Source: Siphonodentalium dalli (taxonomy: Eukaryota > Mollusca > Scaphopoda > Gadilida > Siphonodentaliidae). Taken from it: a stretch of DNA of 64,000 nt. The notes below the pieces were generated by a model. The model saw nothing but the letters and a program-made list of their open reading frames with translations. It did no database searches and was not told where the DNA came from. The translations under genes and the position numbers were made by a program. This document shows, piece by piece, positions 25,878-38,340 of this stretch. The stretch is taken from positions 130,291,917 to 130,355,916 of the forward strand of contig CP136066.1 in NCBI GenBank assembly GCA_032622095.1, read 5' to 3'. The number at the start of each line of letters is the position of its first letter. The first letter of the stretch is position 1.

Positions 25878-27558
25878 CTAGCAGGTTAGCCCGCCACTGG
25901 CGTGCTTGGTCAGAAACATGACATTTTTTAAATACATTTTTTAACGATTGATTCGTTAATTGAACTGAATGGTCAGAATACAGAATTGAAAACGCGAGGA
26001 GACAATCAATGAGTTAATTCTGCCTTTATATCAAGAGAAATTATGGTCTCACCATGGACCAATAACAATTCAAGTACAAAAGTTAATTAAATTGTAAATT
26101 GTTTTCGTCCCATGGCTTTGTTTCAGAAACATGACATTTTTGTAATTATTTTGTTTTTATTTATTTTTGTTTTTTATTTTTTAATATGAATTTAATGTTT
26201 TTAAAATTTAATTTTTTGTTTCTGGCGGAAAAATTTACCCGTAGAAATCCCCCCTTCCTAGGAACGACAGACAACGCATTCTTTGTTTCGTGAAATCTCT
26301 CTACGATAACATTGCATTGAATTTAAAACAAACGCTTCCCGTCGGGAAATCTGTCTGCATAATATTTCGAGTCTGCCGTACCCGTCGTAATGTCGTGAAA
26401 TCTCGACTGCATAATAGATAACATTGCATTGAATCTGTTGTTGGCATTCAGGGCTTCGGGCCGTTGTTGTTGGCATCACGGCTCCCCGAAAACTCTCACA
26501 TTGCCGAAAACATGTATTTAGTAATATCGTTGTTGTTGATATTTACGGCTTGGGGGCTATTTTCTCGCCAACAATGTCGTTGGCGTTCACGGTTTGGGGC
26601 AGTGTGTATAGCTGCGTGAGTTAGCAGGAATCGAGGGGTGTAAGTTTAGAGCTTGTTTATATGAATGTTTCGGAAATAGACTAAGATTTTCAGCCGTAAC
26701 AAAAAATGTATACATCAGAAAATGTAAATTCCATCGGCTTTCATGTGTAGTAAAGATGTCTTATAAGCCGACATTGCCGTGGGGATGCCCGTTCCTACTC
26801 GCGTTTTCGATTCTATGAAGTACCCACATATATACACACATACACACATATATTCGATCGGTCGAGGTGTTGGTATCTGATGCAAAAGACGAAATTGTGA
26901 GTGTTGGTCAATAGTCCCCGCCGTGAACCTCATCGTCGCAAAGAGCGGACAGTCAATTAACCCCGTTGTGAACCTCAATCACCAACACGACGTAAACATG
27001 TGTTACGTTCTAAAAATAGGAAAGCACTTTCTGTCGTAGGTAGCAAGTTTGTGCTCAATCGGCATTCCCTGGAATTTCCCGTAGATTGGCAGATTAATAT
27101 AATTCCAGTAGCTTTATAACGGTATATCTGGGGAGAAATCTGATGCTATATTCGTGATTATCTGGGATGATTTCGGTATATAACTATATACTGTAAAAAC
27201 AAAGCGAGCCATCCGTGCTCGCAGGGTTGGTCAGAAACAAATGTTTTTTAAATTTAATGTGCGTTCCGTATATCTCTCTGCAGATGCAAATAACGTCGAA
27301 TGGCAAACAGACGCTCTTTATAGCGATGCGTAAAAAACAAACGCTCATTAAATAATCACTTGATTAACCCCCGCCGTGCCTTTGCGGTGATTTGGGAGTG
27401 GATAAAGGGTGCTCAGGGCTTCTCGAAAACCCGACTACGGCGGTGTCGGTGGGATTTTACACTTACATAGGAAGTTTGAGCTCAATCGGACCAGTCGTTT
27501 TGGATTCTATGAAGTACACACACACGCATATATATACGAAGTCTCAAAATATATAGTA
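25878..27558 (+). repeat. Array unit F2
   Basis: It has the same start (CTAGCAGGTTAGCCCG) and the same kind of end (TACGAAGTCTCAAAATATATAGTA) as F1. The interior is longer, with a T/A-rich zone near 26130-26220, TTCTGGCGGAAAAATTTACC, and duplicated CGCATAATATTTCGAG-like blocks. It acts as the empty-site reference for the insertion inside F3, since its TTTAATGTTTTTAAAATTTA is uninterrupted. Confidence 0.6.
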
Positions 27559-28410
27559 CTAGAAGGTGACCCGACTTCGTCCGGGCTATTAAAAAACCAA
27601 ATTTCAAGTCGATTGCTCCACCCGTTTCCTAGATCTGGTCTGCGCATGCGCGAAGCTGGTGTCGCACATGCTGGGCGACCCGATAAAATTCGTATCCGGG
27701 GCAAGATACATTCACATACCAAATTTAAAGTCAATATCTCAACCCGTTTCCGAGATCTCGTCTGCGCATGCGCGAAGCTGGCGTCGCACGTGCTCGGCGA
27801 CCCGATAAAATTCGTATCCGGGGCAAGATACATTCACATACCAAATTTCAAGTCGATAGCTACACCCGTTTCCGAGATATATAGCCCAATGTCATTTGCG
27901 GATACCTCGGCCGGTGATGAGTTAACGCGACACAATCAAATGCATCGGCAGGTTGAGAGTTAACGTAATCTAACTTTATGACCTCTGACGACGTCATAGA
28001 AATTACGCATTGATTTTATCCCGATAAAAGCATCGTACCACTTGTACCTAATAATTGAGGCAGATAACTAAAACGGATACATACATATTATATATCGTTG
28101 GAAAGATGAAGCCACACAGATTCTAACCGTGCAAATTATATGACTGGCAATTTATTATTCGCGCTATATCGAATCGATTTGTGAGCACCGAACTGAAATA
28201 TATTAGCGCAAAAACGGCGTAAAAATAGATTTGACCTCCGCACGTGAAAAGTTGACCTCGCACGGACAAATAAATATGCCTATGTTCGTCTCCGGCCGAA
28301 AATACCCTAAAATACCAAATTTCATCGAAATTGGCTTAGTCGTTTTCGAGTCCATCGATTTCAAACACACACACAAACAAACACACAGATCTTTCAAAAT
28401 ATATAATAGA
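27559..28410 (+). repeat. Array unit G1 (852 bp)
   Basis: It starts CTAGAAGGTGACCCGACTTC, where CCCGACTTCGTCCGGG forms a hairpin. It holds two and a half subrepeats of about 123 bp with GTCTGCGCATGCGCGAAGC and GACCCGATAAAATTCGTATC. It ends with an AC microsatellite and CAGATCTTTCAAAATATATA. The adjacent unit G2 is almost identical. Both strands are open for over 100 codons because of the subrepeats; I do not consider that coding. Confidence 0.7.
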
Positions 28411-29213
28411 CTAGAAGGTGACCCGACTTCGTCCGGGCTATTAAAAAACCAAATTTCAAGTCGATTGCTCCACCCGTTTCCTAGATCTGGTCTGCGCATG
28501 CGCGAAGCTGGTGTCGCACGTGCTCGGCGACCCGATAAAATTCGTATCCGGGGCAAGATACATTCACATACCAAATTTAAAGTCAATATCTCAACCCGTT
28601 TTCGAGATCTCGTCTGCGCATGCGCGAAGCTGGCGTCGCACGTGCTCGGCGACCCGATAAAATTCGTATCCGGGGCAAGATACATTCACATACCAAATTT
28701 CAAGTCGATAGCTACACCCGTTTCCGAGATATATAGCCCAATGTCATTTGCGGATACCTCGGCCGGTGATGAGTTAACGCGACACAGTCAAATGCATCGG
28801 CAGGGTGAGAGTTAACGTAATCTAACTTTATGACCTCTGACGACGTCATAGAATTTACGCATTGATTTTATCCTGATAAAAGCATCGTACCACTTGTACC
28901 TAATAATTGAGGCAGATAACTAAAACGGATACATACATATTATATATCGTTGGAAAGATGAAGCCACACAGATTCTAACCGTGCAAATTATATGACTGGC
29001 AATTTATTATTCGCGCTATATCGAATCGATTTGTGAGCACCGAACTGAAATATATTAGCGCAAAAACGGCGTAAAAATAGATTTGACCTCCGCACGTGAA
29101 AAGTTGACCTCGCACGGACAAATAAATATGCCTATGTTCGTCTCCGGCCGAAAATACCCTAAAATACCAAATTTCATCGAAATTGGCTCAGTCGTTTTCG
29201 AGTCCATCGATTT

Positions 29214-29251
<38 letters not shown>

Positions 29252-29298
29252 AACACATACACACACACACAGATCTTTCAAAATATATAATAGATAGA
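28411..29298 (+). repeat. Array unit G2, near-identical tandem copy of G1
   Basis: It is base-for-base alike to G1 except for scattered single changes (for example GATTTTATCCTGATAA versus CCCGATAA) and a longer AC run at about 29215-29272. The high identity against a diverged background points to a recent tandem duplication or gene conversion. Confidence 0.75.
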
Positions 29299-31786
29299 CT
29301 AGCATGTTAGCCCGCCACTGGCGTGGTTGGTCAGAAACATGACATTTTTGTAATTATTTTGTTTTTATTATTTTTTAATATTAATTTAATGTTTTTTAGC
29401 TCAACTTACTTTTGTAAGTTTGAGCTATTGCCATGGCTTGGCGTCCGTCGTCCGTGTGTGCGTGTGTTCGTGTGTGCGTGTGTCCGTCAACAATTTCCTT
29501 TGGCGCGGGCTACAGGTCGTACCTTTGGTCTGATCTTTATGAAATTTGTCATGAATGTTGACATTGACATGTAGATGGGAACGAGTCATTTTGGGGTCAT
29601 TCGGCCAAAAAACATGGCCGCTGGTGGCCATCTTGGATTTCAAAATTCAATCCATTGACGCGGGCTACAGGTCGTACTGTTCGTTTGATCATCATGAAAT
29701 TTGTCATGGATGTTAATATTGACATGTAGATGGGATCGAGTCATTTTGGGGTCGTTCGGCCAAAAAACATGGCCGCTGGCAGCCATCTTGGATTTTACTC
29801 TTTGCATGACTAAATCCTTTGGCGCATGCTACAGGTCGTAGTTTTGATCAGAACTTCATGAAATTTGTCATGGATGTTAACAATGACATGTAGATGGGAA
29901 CGAGTGATTTTGGGGTTGTTCGGCCAAAAAACATGGCCGCCAGCAGCCATCATGGATTTTACTCTTTGCATGACTAAATCCTTTGGCGCGGGCTGCAGGT
30001 CGTACCTATGGTCTGATCTTTATGAATTTTGTCAAGAATGTTGACATTGACATGTAGATGGGAACGAGTCATTTTGGGGTCATGCGGCCAAAAAACATGG
30101 CCGCTGGTTGCCATTTTGGATTTAAAAATTCAATCCATTGGCGCGGGCTACAGGTCGTGCTGTTCGTCTGATCATCATGAAATTTGTCATGGATGTTAAT
30201 ATTGACATGTAGATGGGAACGAGTGATTTTGGGGTCGTTCAGCCAAAAAACATGGCCGCCAGCAGCCATCTTGGATTTTACTCTTTGCATGACTAAATTC
30301 TTTGGCGCGGGCTACAGGTTGTAGCTTTGGTCAGAACTTCATGAAATTTGTCATGGATGTTAACAATGACATGTAGATGGGAACGAGTGATTTTGGGGTC
30401 GTTCGGCCCAAAAAACATGGCCGCCAGCAGCCATCTTGGATTTTACTCTTTGCATGACTAAATCCTTTGGCGCGGGTTACAGGTCGTACCTTTGGTCTGA
30501 CCTTTATGAAATTTGTCATGAATATTGATATTGACATGTATATGGGAACGAGTCATTTTGGGGTCGTTTGGCTAAAAAACATGTCCGCCAGCAGCCATAT
30601 TGGATTTTACCCTTTGCATGAATAAATCCTTTGGTGCGGGCTACAGGTCGTAGCTTTGGTCGGAACTTCAAGAAATTTGTCATGTATGTTAACAATGACA
30701 TGTAGATGGGAAACGAGTGATTTTGGGGTCGTTCAGCCGAAAAACATGGCCGCCAGCAGCCATCTTGGATTTTACTCTTTGCATGACTAAATCCATTGGC
30801 ACAGGCTACAGGTCATACCTTTGATCAGATCATTATGAGATTTGTAAAGGCTGTAGATGGGAACAAGTCATTTTGGGGTAATTTGGAAAAAAACATGGCT
30901 GCCGGTGGCCATTTTAGAATTTACTCTTTGCATCAATAAATCCTTTGTCACACCATAATCACCACATCCCTGATCCGATCATTATGAAACCTGTTATGAA
31001 TGTTGATATTGACATGAACATCTAGTCTTACTTAGACATTTCAATTAGCACTTTTCCTATTCGTCCATTTACTGTCGACCATTAAATTATTCCCCTACCT
31101 AAGTTGAGCTACAGTGTCATTGACACTTTCATTTAATTTAATTTATGTTTTTTTGAATTTTATTTTATTTAATTTAATTCTTTCAATGAGTTAATTGTGC
31201 CTTTTTCTGGCGGAAAAATTGACCCGATGAAATCCCACCCTTCCTAGGAACGACAGACAACGCATTCTTTGTTTTTCAATGAGTTAATTCATGGTACCCG
31301 TCCTAAACTTCCCCGTAGTCCCCGAAAAGAGCGGACAGTCAATTAATGCCGTCGTGAAATCTCTCTGCATAATATTTCGAGCGATAAGGTGCGTTGAATT
31401 GTAAACAAACGCTTCTTTGATCAATTCTGCCTTTTTAATCGAGCTAATTACATTTCGTCCCGCATCCGTATTTCGGACGCATGGGGCTAGTCGTTTAGCC
31501 ACGTCGATTGCAATAAAGAGCATTCGTCATTAACAACTCCGTATATGGTCAATATAAAGATCGTTGATGCCTTAACTCCCGAAGTGGTGTTTGCTGTGAT
31601 TTTGATGATTGGGAGTGGAGAATCGGTGCTCAGAGCTTGTCCAAAATGCGACGTGTACGATTCCCGTGGGTTTTTACACTTATATACGAAATTTGAGCTC
31701 AATCCGTCCAGGCGTTTTCGATTCCATGATGTACCCACATATATACACACACATATATATACGGAAGTCTCAAAATATATAGTAGA
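29299..31786 (+). repeat. Array unit F3, interrupted by a Helentron-like element
   Basis: It starts CTAGCATGTTAGCCCGCCAC. The T/A-rich zone TTAATTTAATGTTTTTT is cut at about 29397 by a 1.74-kb element. It resumes at about 31131 with ATTTAATTTAATTTATG and then TTTCTGGCGGAAAAATTGAC, as in F2. It ends with CGGAAGTCTCAAAATATATA at 31764-31783. Confidence 0.65.
29398..31130 (+). mobile_element. Helentron-like non-autonomous element, family C copy 1 (about nine 163-bp units)
   Basis: The 5' palindrome AGCTCAACTTAC..GTAAGTTTGAGCT is followed by a GT/GTCC-rich run. About nine units of roughly 163 bp follow, each with GCGCGGGCTACAGGTCGTAC, GACATGTAGATGGGAACGAG and AACATGGCCGCCAGCAGCC. The 3' end shows TAAGTTGAGCT (inverse of the 5' AGCTCAACTTA), the hairpin AGTGTCATTGACACT at 31113-31127 and the tail TTCATTT. 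Comparison with unit F2 gives the boundaries and shows no obvious target duplication, as expected for Helitron-type insertion. Confidence 0.75.
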
Positions 31787-32590
31787 CTAGCAGGTTAGCC
31801 CGCCACTGGCGTGGTTGGTCAGAAACATGTTTTTTTTTTAAAATTAATTTTTGGTTTTTCAATATTTTACCCGATTTGACCTTGAATTGATCATTTTCAA
31901 GGTCAAGGTCAGGTCGGGGTCACAATTTAACCCGTTCATGACACTTCCCGTAGGTAGCAAGTGTGAGCGCAATCGGTTTGAGTCTATAAAGGACACCTGC
32001 ACACATATATATATAATTTGTGGGTACCCGTTTCGAGGTGAAAATCACCTAGGGCGGAAAAACTGACCCGATCCGCGTTCATAGGAAGCCCTAAGTACGT
32101 AAGAATCACACAACACGCATATATATAATTTGTGGGTACCCGTTTCAAGGTGAACATCACCTAGGGCGGAAAAACTGACCCGATCCGCGTTCCTAGGAAG
32201 CCCTGAGTATGTAGGAATCACACAACACGATCATGTCTGTATAATGACGCAATGTAGACAGTGCCGTTTGCAGTGATTTTGATGATTGGGAGTGGAGAAA
32301 GGGTGCTCAGAGCTTCTCCAAAACGCGACAACTACAGTGTCCATGGGATTTTACCCTTAGATAGGAAGTTTGAACTCAATCGAGCATGCGGAGAGCACTC
32401 AAAATATTGTTCCCGTATATCTCTGCGTTGCGTTGAATTGCAAACAAACGCTCTTTTTATAGCGACGCGTCATACAACGCTCATTAAATTATCACTTGAT
32501 TAACCACCGCAGTGCCGTTCGCGGTGATTTTGATGATTGGGAGTGGAGAAAGGGTGCTCAGAGCTTCTCCAAAATGCGACTTGATATAGA
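31787..32590 (+). repeat. Array unit F4
   Basis: It starts CTAGCAGGTTAGCCCGCCAC and carries TCAAGGTCAAGGTCAGGTC. A direct repeat ATAATTTGTGGGTACCCGTT occurs at about 32010 and 32126. CTCAGAGCTTCTCCAAAACG follows. The right end is truncated: the next unit begins after ATGCGACTTGATATAGA without the usual microsatellite. Confidence 0.6.
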
Positions 32591-33682
32591 CTAGCAGGTT
32601 AGCCCGCCACTGGCGGCATTCGTCCCATGGCTTTGTTCGAAAAAGCAATTGCAACAGGTTCCGAGACACTTGTGCTGCATTTGTACCAAATTTCGTCGAA
32701 ATCAGCAAGTTTTACCCCGATTTGACCTTGAATTGACAATTTTGTATGTCAAGGTCAGGTCGTGGTCATGATTTGACCCGTCCAAAACACTCCCCGGACA
32801 AAAGTACATAAATCCACCAGTTTTACCCAATTTGACCTTGAATTGACCAGTTTGAAGGTCAATGTCACATCGGGGTCACGATTTGACCCGTCCGTGACAC
32901 TTTCGGGACAAATGTACCCAAAGGTAGCAAGTTTGGGCTCAATCGGTTGACCCGTCCCGAGTTGACCTCGAAAATAATAACCATGGGGCCCAATATGAAG
33001 CAGCTTAGAAAACACAAAGAACAGCTGAGCCCCAAAATTTATTAACACATGATTTCGCATTCAAATCGATTTATGTCGATAAAACTCTTATTTTTTAAAA
33101 GTTCAAGCTGTGACTGCGTGTAATACTTATATATTCTTAAAATGACACAGTCCAACACGTAATTATGTTTTAGATGGAAGAAATTAAATTTTTTCGATGC
33201 TAAATTTTAACATAGGATTTCTCATTAAAATCGATTTATGTCGATAAAAGTCTTATTTAAAAAAAATTTAAGCTGAGACTTGGTGTGTATGTGTATAATA
33301 CTTACATATTCTTAAAATGACAGAGTCCAGCACGTAATTATTTTTTTGATAAAAGAAATTAAATTTTTTCGATGCTAAATTTCGAGCGATAACGTTGCGT
33401 TGAATTGTAAACAAACGCTCTTTTATAGTGACGCGTCATATACAACGCTCATTAAATTATCACTTGATTAACCACCGCAGTGCCGTATTTTTGTGACTGA
33501 GAGTAGAGAACGGGTGCTCTGAGCTTCTCCAAAATGCGACGCCGACGGTGTCCGTGTGATTTTACCCTTAGATAGGAAGTTTGAGCTCAATCCGCGCAGC
33601 CGTTTTAGATTCTATGAAGTACCCACACACATATATACACACATATATATATATATACGTAGTTCTCAAAATATATAGGAGA
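32591..33682 (+). repeat. Array unit F5
   Basis: It starts CTAGCAGGTTAGCCCGCCAC. It has three blocks with TTTGACCTTGAATTGAC and GACCCGTCC, then a tandem pair of about 170 bp at 33058-33390 (ATCGATTTATGTCGATAAAA, TTCTTAAAATGACA). It ends with CACACATATATATA and CTCAAAATATATAGGAGA. Confidence 0.6.
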
Positions 33683-33892
33683 CTAGCAGGTTAGCCCGCC
33701 ACTGGCAGCATTCGTCAGAAACATGACAATTTTTTATTTTTTTAATTAATTTTTTAATTTAAATTTTTTTTTTCAATGAGTTAATATTAATTTGTTGTTT
33801 ATAACATGAGTTAATTGTGCATTTTTAATTTACTGGATTTTTGAATTAATTTTTTTGATTAATTTTTTAATTTAATTTTTGGTTTTTATGTT

Positions 33893-35907
33893 TACCCATA
33901 CCATAGTATGGTAAACATAGTGTCGTTGTCCGGATTGACCACTCGTCGTTAGTCCGTCTGTCTGTCTGTCTGTCTGTAGACACTTTACGCATGGTGCGAT
34001 AACTCAAACATTTTATATCTGATCGGAACCAAATTTTGTATATGAATTTGTCAGCACCAAATACAGATCGAGTTCGAATATGGGTTCGATCCGAGTTTTT
34101 TTCACGGAGTTATGGCCCTTTTTCGACTTAGAATTCATGCATGCTACCATAACTAAAAAAAAAATCATCTGATCAGAATCAAATTTGGTATGCAAGTTTC
34201 TCGGACCAAAATACAGATCGAGTTCGAATATGGGTTTGATCCGATATTTTTCAATGGAGTTATGGCCCTTTGACATAGAATTTCTGCATATTTTGATAAA
34301 TCAACCATTTTTCAACTGATAAGAACCAAATTTGGTATGCGAGTTTCTCAACTCAAAATACAAATCGAGATTGAATATGGGTTAGATCCAACATTTTATA
34401 ACAGAGTTATGGCCCTTGTTCAACTAAGAATTGAACAGATAACCATAGCAGTCAACAAATAATTGATTACCAGCACCAGCAGTAAAACATTAGCTCTGTA
34501 AGAGACAAGCAGTATCTGAGTTATTGATAATTAGAGTTATTTTTAGACATTAGTGTGAGGAGAAATAGCTATCTGTTGTTTATTGAATTTCCATAGTGTG
34601 TGGACAGTGACTTCTCAGGATTTATCAACTCCAACATAGCTCTCTGGTCTTGCATGGATTTTGGGATTAATATTAACCCATTCCATAGTCACATGATATC
34701 TGATAGGCAGATATTAAATTATATCTTTCACTTTGAGCCAGGTTCAGTAAGGATTTCTAAAAACATTAGAGGAAATGTCTTATTTTGAAATTCCCTCTAT
34801 TGCATTTGGGGTGCAGGATAATAATTATGTTGCTTGTATTCTTGAGACGGACTTATTTTGTGGGCTTCTAAATCCATATACATGCATTTATAGACTATTT
34901 TGATCAGTTCATTAGTGTGATTAAGATCAACCCCTTGCTATCTCATTTAATAACTCAAATATTTGTCATTGATTATATTATATTTCAAGTCATAGTTTAT
35001 GATAACCTGTACAGAGAGGGTCATTTGGTTTAATTGCTTTAAAATATTATCAAAATTAACCCACCCATTCCATAGACATACAGTATGCTATCCAATGTAA
35101 TAAATCTAATATCTTCAATCTCATATCCCTGGTGACCTCTAGTTATCTCATAATTATGCATTAAAGTATGTTTATATCCAATCATTATCAATCATATTTT
35201 ACGAAATTTTTAAAATAGTTTATCTTTAACTGTTATGTATGGTTCTTCTGCCTGACTATGGACTGAGCTCTATAAGACTATATATCTATTTTAAACTGAC
35301 TTAATAGGTTGGAATCAAATGCCATATCCATGTTCATATGGACGGTGCCCAATAAGTCTTATGCCACTTGTGAACTTAAAGGTACTCAATCCGATTTGAT
35401 GGTCCCCATATCATCAGATTCCAACAACAACAGTTTTTTTGAAATTCCGCTTCTGTTATCAGTCAATTAATTGCCCAAAAATAATGCTAACCACAGTCCA
35501 CTAGTATAAAATTGCCCAAAATCTGTTATTTATCAACATTTTGTACAATGAAATTTTGCTACTTTGTCATATATCTCACACAAAAAAAACACTTGATTTT
35601 AGAGTTATCCATCTTCATCAACTTTCATACGGCCACTAAATATTCCAGGTGGTTAAAGGTAATAGATTTTAAAAATTGATATCTGCTTATTCTGAGCTTT
35701 GAGGAATGGGTTCCTCGATTTGAATAAAATATTTTTTACCCCCGAAGCCCAATAAAACATAACTGAGGGGTGCTTAATCGGATCGAGTAGCTTTAATAGT
35801 AAGATGTGAATTGTTGAAAAGGTTGGTGTAAGGATTTATGAAAATAGCTAATCGTTATCGCCAAGGTATGGGTTAAACATCTGCCGATCGTGATCGGCCT
35901 CTCGTTC
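33893..35907 (+). mobile_element. Helentron-like non-autonomous element, family D copy 1
   Basis: The 5' palindrome GTTTACCCATACCAT..ATGGTAAAC is followed by a (TGTC)n run at about 33955-33980. Units with CCAAATTTGGTATG, GATCGAGTTCGAATATGGGT and GAGTTATGGCCC follow. A unique body, ACCCATTCCATAGTCACATG onward, also occurs in copy 2 at 42690. The 3' end has GGTATGGGTTAAAC (inverse of the 5' end), the hairpin GCCGATCGTGATCGGC at 35883-35898, and the tail CTCTCGTTC. A MITE at 35376-35796 is nested in it. Confidence 0.68.
35376..35796. mobile_element. MITE with TTAA flanks, 421 bp including the duplication
   Basis: TTAA at 35376 is followed by AGGTACTCAATCCGATT. The right end is the inverse, AATCGGATCGAGTAGCT, followed by TTAA at 35793-35796. 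The inverted ends match at 15 of 17 positions. The TTAA duplication suggests a piggyBac-like element, although its ends differ from the MITE at 20082. It has no coding capacity. Confidence 0.6.
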
Positions 35908-36365
35908 AATATTTGACCCGATTAGACCTTATTTTACCCGATTAAGGTGAAGAAGACATAAGCATCACACAACACGCAATACCCGTCCCACAACACGTTA
36001 ATTCTGCCTTTTTAATCAAGATAAATGCATTTCGCGTTTTGCGTCCGTAGTTTCGTACGCATGGTTAACCGTTTAGCAACGTCGATGGCAATAAAGAGTG
36101 TTAGTCGGTTAACAACTCCAAATATGGTCAATATAAAGATCGTTGATGCCTTAACCCCCGCAGTGCCGTTTGCGGTGATTTTGATGATTGGGAGTGGAGA
36201 ATGAGTGCTCAGAGCTTGTCCAAAATGCGACGTTGACGATCCCTGTGGGTTTTTATATACAAAATTTGAGCTCGATCCGCGTAGCCGTTTTCGATTCTAT
36301 GAAGTACCCACATACACACACACATATATACACATATACGGAAGTCTCAAGATATATAGTAGATA

Positions 36366-38340
36366 AGTGACTATATAATCACTATATACAGGTCAAAAGA
36401 TCTACGGTCTATATAATGTTATATATATAGTTAGTGTTAGCTTTAGTTTCTTCTAATCAATGAACATTCATTCATACAGTTCGTTAACTTGTCATGTGTG
36501 TTTTGTGTCATAACTGTACTAGTTGCATATTAATACATTTTAATTCCCCCCACACTGTTAAAGTGATGTGAAACATTCCGGTAGGGTGATCAAATAGAAA
36601 TGGAAAATTATCTTGCTTAACGTAGTTATTTTTACGAATATGTGTCCAAATTGAAAACAGACATCATCATTCTTACATATTAATTAAATGCAATGACTCT
36701 TGATGGTGAAATCATTTGCGTTAGTTTATTGCTGATAGTTGCGTTTATTTTCAATTTACAATTGAGTGTTGTTCAGACGATGCTTTCTATGGAGTGGTAC
36801 ATGTATGGTTGATTTCTTTGAAATTTTTGGTAATGTTAGTAGAATGCTATATTCCCCAGGTTGGCTTAGCATAGGTTGACATATACCACGGTTTCTGCCA
36901 GGGGAAAATAAATGAGTCCATATTTTGGAAACACATAACGCGACAATGGTTCTTCCAGTCGGGAGTAAATTTTGCTATTTGTCACTGAAAAGTAGCCATT
37001 TCCTTGCACCTGAGATACTCACAAAGCAATCCAAAGCTACGTATATTACGCAAGTTGATCATTTCCGTTGGTGCATTAATTCTTTTCATAGTACCCAGAG
37101 CATTAATCATGAAATTACGCACATGAGACTACCATCTGATTGAAGACTAAATAAATGAACAATCTATGATTTACAGTGTTTACAAATTAATAAAATTCCG
37201 ACAGGTATAATTAAACACTAAAAAGCATCTATGCATTGACCAATAATACCTAGCAAGGAAAATTGAATTAAGTGTTTCTAAGAATTTAAACAGGTAGCTT
37301 CCATGAAAATGAAAGGATATATTCTGTCAATCGTAAAACAATGTGTGCGCTGTGACATCATACTGCAGGGATTATCTGCAGAAGATATCTATAGCAATGT
37401 AATATGAATCGTAGCGAAATCGTTCAAACTCGGAACGCGCAGCTTTTTAATAGTCAGCATTAGTCCAACAACTATAGTTATGATCACTGCTATGGAACAG
37501 TTTTAGCCCACGTGTTATGAAATGTAATTGAGTTTTGGTGGGAAATGTGAACATGTGCGTCGTTGCTTGTGCCCGGGGCTCCTGGTATGATAACGCAACT
37601 GTTATTGATTGTACTTTGACTTTATCTCCATATTGGGGAATATGTTTTGCATTTATCCTTGATGCATGTTCGGCATTCTTTTATCAAATTATGTAATACG
37701 ATAGCATGGGCTCTCCGAGCATGAGTAGTTTCATCCACGGACATCCCGTGCTAAAAAATCTCCCAACTCGGCAATTCGGCATTCTTTCATGTAATACCAT
37801 ATTGCGGGATCTCTGAGCGGGATTAATTTCATCCACGGATATCTCGTGCACAAAATATCTGTACTCAGTAGTCTGGCATTCTTTGATGTTACCGCGACAT
37901 TTTCATATGTTTTATGCTGTATAGGCCTATAATGTCACTATTTTACTGCACATCAAACATTACTTTGTAGTGTTGGTGCTTTTATTTCAAAGGGTTATGC
38001 TGCACCGGTAAGATAATGTGCTCAAATGACCCGCCTTTTCCCAGTATACTGTTTAAACCCCGAACTCCTGTTGCGGCCAGATTTGTTTTTTTACGACAGA
38101 TTGCTATTGACTTAGGTGCATGTATGTCTCAAACAATTGTCAGCGAGGGGAATGAGGCCGTTCTACGGATGCTGAGCCGTAGTAACTGAAACCCTGCATA
38201 TACCGACATATACTGGGTATTTAGTAATTACACAACAATAAACAATCTATACTGACTGTAGGGCTGTACTGTATTTCCAATTTAAAATATCTTGATAATT
38301 CGAAACTATCACTGATTTATCCTGGTATATCGTGAACAGG
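36366..38340. other. Intron stretch with dispersed and tandem repeats
   Basis: 36370-36460 (TATATAATCACTATATACAGG, TCTACGGTCTATATAAT) is an inverse relative of 59010-59100. 36553-36725 is related to 16507-16672. 37668-37890 holds about two units of 105 bp (TTCGGCATTCTTT, TTTCATCCACGGA). No exon was recognised. Confidence 0.5.

Larger units (their letters stand above)
33683..36365 (+). repeat. Array unit F6, interrupted by a Helentron-like element
   Basis: It starts CTAGCAGGTTAGCCCGCCAC and ends with ACGGAAGTCTCAAGATATAT at 36341-36360. Between about 33893 and 35907 it is interrupted by family D copy 1. After the insertion it resumes with AATATTTGACCCGATTAGAC, the F-type landmark. This is the last unit of the array. 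Confidence 0.6.

Noticed and set aside
27409-28815. Longest open frames in the window (184 and 194 codons on +, 108 and 160 on the other strand)
   Set aside because: They lie in the G1/G2 repeat units, are open on both strands because of GC-rich subrepeats of about 123 bp, and resemble no domain. They are duplicated with the repeat.
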